Below are positions 55,939 to 64,000 of a stretch of DNA of 64,000 nt, piece by piece. The position numbers and the translations under genes are program-made. The stretch's first letter is position 1; every line of letters begins with the position of its first letter. Origin of the DNA: Didymella arachidicola (Eukaryota; Ascomycota; Dothideomycetes; Pleosporales; Didymellaceae); NCBI GenBank assembly GCA_016630955.3, contig CM049995.1, positions 1,240,001 through 1,304,000 of the forward strand, read 5' to 3'. The notes under the pieces were generated by a model that worked only from the letters and a program-made list of their open reading frames with translations, searched no databases and had not been told where the DNA came from.

Positions 55939-58730
55939 TTAGTACTCAAAATCGTCATCAGCACTCGGCCCCTTGTTCTTCCCTACACTTTCCTGTCGAT
56001 GATACATCTCCGCGATCAACTTCGCTGTTGACGCCTGATCCGGCTTCTTATCGTCTCTTTCCTTAATGAAGCGTGGGAATCGGAGCGATACACCCTTGCC
56101 TCCTCCTCCAACCTCTGAAGCAGCTGCCTTATACCTTGGACTGAGTGTAAGATCAGCAGTCTTGACCTCCCACACATAACGCGGTTCGAACCACACATCA
56201 GGCTGGTCCTTGTTACCAGCGCTGTGTGTATAGAAAGGCTTCGGCCGATCGATGACAATGTCCGAGAGCTGCTTGTGGAACTGCTCGAGGATGGCTTCCG
56301 AGAACCCTGTGCCGATGTTGCATACTGTCTCGTACTTCTCGGTGTTTGGATTGTAGCACGCAAGCAGGAAAGCACCGTACCAGCTGGTGCGCTTGCCTTT
56401 GCCGTGGTAACCACCAAGCACGACGAGATCGAGGGAATCACCGACGCCAGCTAGGTAATCCTTCTTGACCTTTAGCCAGTTCTGCGAGCGTTTTGAGGGC
56501 TCGTAGTACGACTCTGGACCGTCGAGCATCTTGACCATAAGGCCTTCGCAGCCCTCCTTGACTGAGTCCTCGAGGAGTGTTTGGATCTCTTCGAGTTCGT
56601 TGGTGTTGCCGAACTTCGCAAGGGCAAACTCGCCTTCAACGGGGACGAAAGCATCGACGAGTGCCTCGCGGCGGTCACGGAAGGACTTAGTCACAAGTGC
56701 CTAAACTCGTCAGCACGTTGAAGGGTGAACGGATTTCACCGACTTGCCTCGCTGTTAAGGTAGAGGATATCAAAGGCAAAGACGCAGACCTTGACCTTCA
56801 CATCCTCCACCTTGACGTCCTTCCTCTTTCTTGTCATGAGCTGCTGGAAGGGCAGGACCTTCTTCTCAACCATGTCCCACGCCACAGTCTCACAATCCAG
56901 CACAAAGCTTTTCGTCCCTTCTTTGACCCAGGTTGGCAATTTTGCAAGGATATCCGGGTACTTCTTCGACAGATCTTCCGAGTTGCGAGAGAAAATGTTA
57001 GACACACCGCGATCGCTCTTGCCAGCTGCAGGAGCTGCTGTTGCCATCTCCTCTGTAGAATCGTGTGCAACGTAATGTATTTGCGCTCGCTCGCCATCGT
57101 ACTTGTACTCACACGTAAAGTCCTTGCCTTCAAATCGATCAAGGACCTCAGTGATCGACTTTGTGGGTTTTGCCAGCATAGGCTTGAGGGGCACACCAGG
57201 CTGCAACCTGCAATTCTCGCGCAGATTGGATAGACCATGTTCGAGCATTGCTGGGACAATGACCTCGTAGCTGGGAAGCTCGCTGTATATAGTCTTCAGT
57301 GTCGCTTCAGCCTTGGCCAAGTCTTCTGTGGATGGTGTCTTGTCCTTCTGCGACAGCTCGTGGAACTTGACGGCCTGCGCAAGTGCGACCACGACAGTCT
57401 TCTCTGCAAGCCCCAGACGAAGCTTGCCCTCTAAAGTTCTGACGATGAATTTGGCCTCACTAGCGCCGCCCTTGTTCTCCTCAATGTCGACTGCTTTTCC
57501 AGCATTGTGCGCGTCGGCCGCTGAAAGCAACTTTTTGATGCCGTCGACCTTTCTTCCTTGGGCGCCCTGCCCTTCGGTGGTGGTTGCAATGGCCATTAGA
57601 CCTTTGTGGACACCAGCCACTGTCAAAGGCTTAGGCCTGAACATCGTAGGTTGTTTTGATCGACTCTTCGCTGCAACAAGTCCAAGATCTCCAATTTCCT
57701 GTTGGTCGCTCTTGATATGCTGTAATGTCCTTCCGGTGCTCTCAGAGATAGCTTTCATGATTAACGACTCGCCGATACCAAGTTCAATACCAGCGTAGTC
57801 CGCCGCTAGCTTATTGATCATGAGCATGACGGTGGGCAGAAGGTCCGCAGGGGTCAGCCGCATTACTTGTCGCAGAAAAAGCGAACAGTGTGCCAGAATC
57901 TCGAGTCGCTTTGTAGTCATCTCAATCTTGGAGAACGTCGCACAGAGAGCAGCGTACGGCACTGGCTCGCCAGCCTTCCAATCTGGGTACAAATCCTTCG
58001 TTTTCGATGTAAGTGTAGCTTGGATCTTCTTGCGAGCCTCTTTCTTGACTTCCTCGGGCTCTTCACCTGAGCTTAGGATGTCCTCCTCCTCTTCCTTCAC
58101 ATTTGGTGTAGCATCGTCCTCTACAACTGGTGTTGGTGATTTCTGTGCCTCCCTCTTGCCCTTAGTAGCCTTCTTCGGCTTTGGGGCCTCTTCTTCCTCA
58201 TCTACTTCGTCTTTCGCCACTTTCGGTTTCGCAGCAGCTTTGGGCGCTGTGTCTGGCTTCTGGGCCCTTTTTGCTGCGGGCTTGGTCTTCGATTCGGTCG
58301 CCTTCACCGGTTTCCGTCGCCGTCGCTTTGTAGGAGGCTCGTCCTCGGAGTCTTCCTCACTCTCTTTGACCTGTCTCTTCTTGCCAGCTTCAGCAGGAGA
58401 GCTGTCAACCTCCATTGCATCGCCATTGGTCTCTTCCTTGACATCCACATTCGACTCTGCTGTTGTCGTAGGCTCTGCTTTCACTTCTGCTGGAGAGGAC
58501 TCGGGCTCTTCTTTCGGTTCTGCATTCTTCTTCTCGGTCTTAGTCTTCGTGGAGAAAGACAGCTTCGATTGCTGCTTTGCTGCTGGCGCGCCGTTCTTAC
58601 CGAAGAACTTCCTGGAGACGACATGTCAGCAACAATGCTCTGGCTTGCGGTGCAATTGGACATCGTCATCGTACCCAAGTGTCATCTGGGAGGACTTGAC
58701 ATACCCAAGGGTAGCCTGCTTCGGAGGCAT
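55939..58730 (-). CDS. CDC9: DNA ligase I (ATP-dependent)
   Basis: Exons 58675-58730, 56748-58611 and 55939-56700 give 893 residues. The intron after exon 1 (63 nt) is GT-AG; the second (47 nt) is GC-AG, with donor GAG/GCAAGT. A PCNA-interacting box QMTLGKFF straddles the first splice near residue 16. A disordered Lys/Glu/Pro region follows to about residue 210, then the DNA-binding domain. The catalytic Lys is about residue 522 in KYDGER, with EGLMVKML, SQNWLKVKKDY as later nucleotidyl-transfer motifs and the OB-fold after it. It seals Okazaki fragments and repair nicks. Human and yeast ligases read E/K-(S/A)-LV at the second junction, matching SEALV here and supporting the GC donor. Confidence 0.95.
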
Positions 58731-59166
58731 GGTCGCGAATTTAGAGAGCTGCGCACTCTCAAGCTGCTGGCGGCGAGAAGTAAACGACGAAAGCAATTGC
58801 TGGCGAATTGGTCGAAGAGGACTACAAGCTAGTCGAAGTGGGAGACTTGTACAATTGACACGTCTGAAGTGTAAGCGCATGCTCTGTCTTTACACAGCGC
58901 ACAAGATTAGGCTGCGACACGAGGGGAGACGCGTTTAGACGCGCCTGCCTCGCGAACCCGGAACGTGCGCAGGCAGCGTGGAAAGTGCTGACATCACCGA
59001 GGCAAGCATCGCCATATCAGCTGCAGCGCATTTAGAGCCTACGCAGTATAATCAGAATACTTGACACAGTCCCCAGATACGTTAAACTCCTGTAATCCTG
59101 GCGAAATACTTCTGGAAACCGTCTCCTCCTACCTCTCCGCCTTTGCCGTCCCCATCTCCGCCGGCG
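58731..59166. promoter_or_regulatory. Divergent promoter DNA ligase I/Mix23
   Basis: 436 bp separate the start codons of two divergent genes. An acgcgtttagacgcg palindrome-like stretch (58929-58943) contains ACGCGT, the MluI cell-cycle box core bound by MBF in yeasts; it fits ligase regulation at G1/S but is only a motif match. Confidence 0.5.
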
Positions 59167-59793
59167 ATGTCGCAGCCATCCCCAGCGCCCGGCCTCACGC
59201 CACAATTCTGCTTCAACCAGACTGCTCTGCGAGGTGAGCCACTACTACCACCGCAAAACCTACACTAACTAATACAAGTCGGCTGAATAGACTTTCTACG
59301 AATATCACGATCTACAATAGACGATTCAATCACACAGAATTTGAACGCCCTCCTCACACCAGCGCAACGCGGCTTCGACCCCAACTCGACATCAGCCAGG
59401 CAACTTAGTGGCCCCGCGCGCTCTATACCGCCGGCCCAATGCGATGAGTTCAAACAGCGCATGCTGTTTCCCAGCTGGGCGGTGCGCTCAGATGTGCTGG
59501 ACTACTGCGCGGGTGTGGCGACGAGCCCGGATCCAGATGACCCAGACAGTGTGCTGAGGCAGATTGAGGATAGCAAGGCGAGGGAACGGGTCGTGGACGA
59601 GAGACTAGATCCTTACTCAGGACGATACTTCCCACGTGAGGCGCGGGCGGAGAGTCTGGCTATGTTGATGCGCAATGAGAGAGCGGTGGAGAAGATCATT
59701 AGAACGAGGACATGGGGCTTGATTGCAGACAAGTGTGGGAGCGAGCGGGTTGAAGCAGATCAAGCATTCGAAGCATGGAGGAAGAGGCAGTAG
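59167..59793 (+). CDS. cid2: Mix23/caffeine-induced death protein 2 (Cid2) family
   Basis: Exons 59167-59233 and 59291-59793, joined by a 57-nt intron splitting an Asp codon, give 189 residues. The frame reads FCFNQTALRDFLRISRSTIDD across the splice, then NLNALLTPAQRGFDP, the CDEFKQRMLFPSWAVRSDVLDYC pair of cysteines, DPDDP, and RERVVDERLDPYSGRYFPREAR. This ordered set matches the fungal Cid2/Mix23 family as I remember it. Mix23 is a mitochondrial intermembrane-space protein that helps import; Cid2 was named for caffeine sensitivity in fission yeast. An ORF beginning at 59341 would miss the first exon and the start of the conserved domain. Confidence 0.8.
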
Positions 59794-60847
59794 AGACTAT
59801 TGATCAACGGCTTGATTTGAGCGCATGTATGCTGGCGTTGCGGCAGTGCAGCATTTGAGGAGAAACAAACGTCTTGACCTGTACATAAATAGCAAACAAA
59901 CTCGACTTTTGATGACTTTGCTTTCTTCGAGCAACCTTGCTTTGCCTGGCACAAGAATCTGAGGAAAGCGAGATGAGCACTGCATGTCTTCTCGACTCCG
60001 ACACTCGCAGAGAAGAAATATGCAGCTATCCGGCATTTAACCTTAAGCCATCCTCAAGCGCAGCACCAGTACTGCTCCTCGATGATAGCCAAAGCCATAT
60101 GCATCGCCCTAACCAGGCTGCAAGAGCCGGTTTGAAAGCGAAAAGCATGTCCCACACCATCCCACAACTCCAGTCCATCTTTTCACGGACGACAATTGGT
60201 AGGAAGACGGTCGGAATCACTCTACGGGGCCGGGAACGGAGGACTATCCACAGAAGAATAGGGATAACCCTCAGCAAGCCGCTTGCGCGGAGCCACGATA
60301 TAAGTAACTTAGGAAGTTACCTACTGATGTAGGAAGAACAGAAGAGGGGGACGGGGGAGCGCGCGGTTTTATGCTGCTGGGAGAAGCTCGGGCCCTGGGG
60401 CTTGGCGCGAAATTTTGGAAGGCAGATTTTGGTGGATGTGGGGCACGAGGCTGGTAATGGGGTCCCGCGGATCGTCTGTGGCATGGTTTGATGCGTTATG
60501 GACGCTGCACTGTCTCACGAGTTTGCAGCGGTCGTTCATTCAGTACAATTTTCCCTCAGCCGTACTGTTCAGAGAGTTCGCAGTCATAGAACCGAAATAC
60601 ACAAGTGTAGGCATGTGCATCGTGGCAAAGGATAGTTACGGAACACAGCAGGATTGAAAACTTAGTCTGGGGGACAGAGTTCACGTATGCCATTAAAAGC
60701 TACATTACTGACCGTCCTTCCTTCGAGATCGTGATTCCATTAGGTCGTAGTGCGGTAGCCGCCTCCACAGTACATCTTTCAATGACCGTGATCAGCAGCC
60801 GCCCCAGCATATTCCGTAACGAATCCAGCAATCCATACTCCGATGCT
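59794..60847. other. Convergent intergenic region (1.05 kb)
   Basis: 3' regions of Mix23 and uL1. Small overlapping ORFs (59937-60332 and opposite strand) have no domain. Confidence 0.55.
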
Positions 60848-61553
60848 CTAGTAGAGGCGCTTGGGAGGGCTCATGGTGGCCTTGATGGTCAGGGAGCCCA
60901 CGTTCTGCCAGCCCTTCTTAAGAAGAGAGACGAGGTAGTTGATGGCCAACATGATGTTGCCGATGAGCTCATCCTCGGTCATGCCGACGTTGCCGACAGC
61001 GACACCCATGCAGAGAACCTTCTTCAACTGGAACTTGATGGTGGACTTGACCTCGGTCATCTTGTTGGCGAGGTCCTCAGCGTGAGAGACGGGAGTGGGG
61101 AACTTTCCGGCCTTAGACAGACCAGGACCCAAAAGACGGGGGATCTGCTTGATCAAGGCGTCGGAAGCCAGGAAAGCATCGTACTTGCGTGCGAGCTTCT
61201 TGATAAGCTTCTTGTTCTTGTTGAGCTTCTTCAAGTCCTCAGTGGACATGGCATCGACGCCGTGGTGCTTGGCGCGGTCGATGTCGTGCTGGTCACCGAT
61301 AACGCAGATGGACATGCCTAGCACGGTCAGTGTCCGCTCGTTTTGTCACTCTTTGTGCGCGCAACTTACGGGGACGGGGAACGGTGGGGAGCTTGACGGT
61401 TCCGGAGAAACGCTTGTCACGCTGGGGGTCGTAGTTCTTGAGGCCGATCTGGAGCTCGACGGTCTCGAGGAAGTTCCTCTTCTTGGTCTCGTTGGAGTAC
61501 TCAAGGAGCTCCTTGACGTTCGAACGAACGCCGGCGACAGAGATTTTCGACAT
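60848..61553 (-). CDS. RPL1: 60S ribosomal protein uL1 (L10a)
   Basis: Exons 61370-61553 and 60848-61317 join over a 52-nt intron that splits an Arg codon (RPR/MSICV); the product is 217 residues, the standard eukaryotic length. Conserved elements are MSKISVAGVRSNVKELLEYS, FLETVELQIGLKNYDPQRDKRFSGTVKLP, then GDQHDIDRAKHHGVDAM and GPGLSKAGKFPTPV, and KKVLCMGVAVGNVGM. uL1 forms the L1 stalk that guides deacylated tRNA out of the ribosome. Codon use looks biased to C/G-ending codons, as expected for a highly expressed gene. Confidence 0.97.
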
Positions 61554-62253
61554 GATGGTTGATTGTCTCCCAAGGGTAAGTCCTTTGGTGGCTCTGGCGG
61601 GGTGGTTAAAGGAGAAGAAGAGGCGAAGTCGCGACGGCAGACTCTAGCTAGGGATTTGTGGTGGCGCACGGGCCATGAACTTTCGCTTACAACGCTGCTC
61701 GCCAATGGTTGGCCGTCGCTGAGCGAAGGTAACATTGACCGCACCCTTTAGCTGGAGGAGGCTGGCGTCCAATGTTTGGCAGCAGAGACTGTGCATTGTG
61801 GAATGGGGTGCCAGTTACGAAGCAATTCGTTACCGACAATCAAACCCGCATGTAAATGAAGCAAGAGCAATCATGAGGAAGAATCATGCCTTACATTTCC
61901 AGCTGTCCAGCTGTCCAAATACTATACAGATCGCTTTTATTCCAAGCCAGACCACGCATCGACCATCCGCGCCATGCAATGCCCGTAACTCCTCGCCATG
62001 AGAGTCGTCCAATAAAGATGATAAGATGCTGTAGGAACATGTCATGAACATGATCCCCACGGGTATCGCATCGGAAAGAGCCCAACGCCAGAACCGTACA
62101 ATATTCAGATCAAGGTGGTAATGCACCCGACCCGTCCCCATGCATACCGCCACGCTCAATAAAGTCAGAGGCAAAAGCCTATAAAGTACACAAAAATCAA
62201 AGTAAGGGTATCCTGCTGAACAGAAGACGCGGAGAGAGTCCTCTCAGCGCCTT
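61554..62253. other. Intergenic (700 bp)
   Basis: Promoter of the ribosomal-protein gene and 3' region of CAF40. No specific site is claimed. Confidence 0.55.
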
Positions 62254-63546
62254 TCAATGCATCAGCTGCTGGTTGTTGGCAGCATCCACGACGTTGTCGG
62301 AGAGGTTGATCAGCAGCTGCGCGAGGCACCGCTTGGTGGCCGCATCGTCGCGAAGCACGGAAGAGAAAGTCGCATCCCTGAGGGGCTCGGGAAGGCATTG
62401 ACGTAGGGCCTCGCGAGCGCGAGCATTGTCGCTCAGACTGGATCTGTTAGCTGGAACTTGTATGCGAGAGAGCAAAGTGACTTACCGGAGGAAGCATCGA
62501 ACGACATGCTTGAGAAGACGGACTGTCTGTTGCTCCACAAGCTGGTTGACCATGTTACTGAGCACAGTTCCAACCGCATAGAAGCGCTCGTATGTCTGAC
62601 AGATATACGCAAGACCGATATCATCGAGCAGGATCTTCTGAACAATGAAAATGGCGACAGTCTTGCTTAGCTCTGAACCCGTCTCCATAATACGAAGGCA
62701 GAGAGGAATAATCTCTGTCGTGAGGAGAAAATTGATGACTTCACTAGAGTCGTTCTTGACAAGGGCGCCGATCACACCAAGAGAAGTCAGCCGGAGGTAT
62801 TCGAAGGGACGCGACTTCGATGTGGTGTTGAGGAATGGGTAGAGAAATAGTGGGATGTGCGCTGTGTCTTTGTCAGGTACGCTATGGCTTCAATAAGTTG
62901 TTGCACTTACCACTCAGGAAGAGGCCACGAGTCTCTGTGTGGGATGCCACACATTGCAGGAGCGCAAGAGCGTTGCAGACACGATTACTAGCGGCAGCTG
63001 TCAACTGCGACGGGTTGAGCAGAGGGTACACGGAGATGATTTCTTGGAGAAGAGAGGCCATGACACCTGCTTCCGTTAGCTTTCATTCACTTGTAATGGA
63101 AAGGCTGGCGCACCGAACGAGTGCCACAAAATCAAAGCAAGCTCTGGTACCTGCTCACGCTTCTTGCTGAGCTCAAGCAGGGCGGACTCGCGTGTTGCGG
63201 GCTTCATGAGCTGCGCGATCCAATCGAGCACGCGCCTGTTCTCCTCCGTCATGCCGATCTCTGTATTCGCCTGCAGATCGTTCGCGGGACCTCGAGGGAC
63301 GATGCCGTTACCAGAGACAGCTGTCCCGTTGTTGCCCGCGATCCGTTGGTAGTGTTGCTGTTGGGCCTGCGCAGCGGCGGCAGCGGCGGCAGCAGCTTGT
63401 GCTTGAGCTTGCGCCTGCGCCTGCGCCTGCACCTGGAGTTGACCGTGCTGGCCTACATGGTGATTAGGGTGCTGATGATGGCCCTGCGACCACTCGCCCG
63501 GGTAATGCTGCTGCTGCTGCGTAAAGAGGTGTTGCATTTGCTGCAT
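62254..63546 (-). CDS. CAF40: CCR4-NOT subunit CAF40/CNOT9 (Rcd1 family)
   Basis: Exons 63114-63546, 62911-63066, 62486-62861 and 62254-62437, with introns of 47-49 nt, give 382 residues from the first true ATG. The Rcd1 armadillo domain begins at VLDWIAQLMKPATRESALLELSKKREQ and continues over splices as LWHSFGVMASLLQEI, LFLSAHIPLFLYPFL, EVINFLLTTEIIPLCLRIME, and ends RCLAQLLINLSD. The domain is complete. It is preceded by Gln/His-rich and Gln-Ala repeat sequence. The frame is open upstream to about 63741 (GYYLNPSTAPILHSQPK looks coded), so a 5' exon with the real start is likely. CAF40 docks RNA-binding proteins onto the deadenylase. Confidence 0.9.
63361..63436 (-). repeat. Q-A codon repeat in CAF40 N-terminus
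   Basis: GCG/GCC-CAG type units code alternating Gln-Ala followed by a run of nine Ala (QAQAQAQAQA then AAAAAAAAA). The plus strand shows tgcgcc repeats (63413-63432) and gcggca repeats. Such tracts vary in length between strains. Confidence 0.85.
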
Positions 63547-64000
63547 CTGTTGCGAGATCGTCGGTTTGGGTTGGGAGTGTAAAATAGGAGCAGTCGATGG
63601 ATTTAAGTAATAGCCAGTCGAAGCAGCTGGTGCCTGCGATTGTGGGTGGAAGAGCGGTGGAGGGCGCGGGTGTGAAGTGCGTTCAGTCAGTACTCGAGAG
63701 ATGAGGTTCCAACGCGCGATCCCCCACTGTCTTGGCGGCAAGTGCGGGAGTGAGGCTCGAGCGTCAATGGAGATCGCTGCTGCGCAGATCGAGTGAGTTC
63801 ATAGGCGAGGCCCTGCAGCAATAACGTTAGGCACCAGCCATAGCTCTTTAAGAGATTACACTGTTTGCTATGCACAGCACGAGCAATTAGACATACTTGG
63901 AACAGCACATCTGCGGAGATTAAAGTAAGGATTAACGATTTTTGCTCCACGGCAAACTAATCATCCTCAATCGCCATAACCCATATTACTTTGAGCCGCT
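63547..64000. other. Upstream of CAF40; probable missing 5' exon
   Basis: The frame continuing from 63546 to about 63607 reads like protein, preceded by an AATCGCAG acceptor candidate at about 63634-63641. I found no ATG and donor that complete it within the window. A second minus ORF (63687-63950) starts with GTG and is not supported. Confidence 0.4.

Noticed and set aside
63361..63436. Short repeats as a CRISPR array
   Set aside because: These are codon repeats inside a eukaryotic gene, with no spacers of constant length.

Overview
The window is nuclear DNA from a filamentous ascomycete (Pezizomycotina). The evidence is the many short GT-AG introns (42-97 bp) with CTRAC-type branch sites, two Zn2Cys6 transcription factors, a DUF3632 protein, a GPI-anchored Cys-rich wall protein, and a pogo/Fot-like DNA transposon whose stop codons suit RIP. 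Protein resemblance suggests Dothideomycetes, possibly Pleosporales, but that is inference from memory. There are no operons, CRISPR arrays or plasmid features, and I recognised no rRNA or tRNA gene.

Layout. 1-3.2 kb: the meiotic MutS homologue MSH5, cut by the window start, in 12 visible exons. 3.2-11.3 kb: sparse, with one Zn2Cys6 regulator and one unassigned ORF. 11.3-14.0 kb: a TMA17-like proteasome-assembly chaperone with a 2.1-kb TA-flanked transposon inserted about 100 bp upstream of its start codon. 14.8-24.3 kb: secreted type-B carboxylesterase, C2H2 factor and two small spliced hypothetical genes, separated by long stretches with no visible gene. 24.9-34.7 kb: dense housekeeping block with mitochondrial uL10, mitochondrial prolyl-tRNA synthetase, MED19, RAD10/ERCC1, an F-box protein and a coiled-coil protein. 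36-47 kb: Rieske protein, GPI protein, DUF3632 protein, a three-LIM paxillin-like protein and a large Zn2Cys6 regulator. 47.7-64 kb: mitochondrial uL2, B-type cyclin, HIT protein, membrane protein, DNA ligase I, Mix23/Cid2, ribosomal protein uL1 and CCR4-NOT subunit CAF40.

Two themes recur. Genome maintenance and the cell cycle are represented by MSH5, RAD10, DNA ligase I and cyclin B. Mitochondrial translation is represented by uL10m, ProRS and uL2m, with uL10m and ProRS sharing a 240-bp divergent promoter. Other head-to-head pairs are MED19/RAD10, uL2m/cyclin B and ligase I/Mix23.

I rebuilt exons by hand and checked that splice phases add up to whole codons; coordinates are given in each entry. 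Most of the window is conventional. The features most worth a second look are the transposon in the TMA17 promoter, the repeated ISV motif in the LIM protein, two small spliced orphan genes, a GC-AG intron in DNA ligase, and a 12-nt first coding exon in cyclin B. I saw no convincing new multi-gene system.
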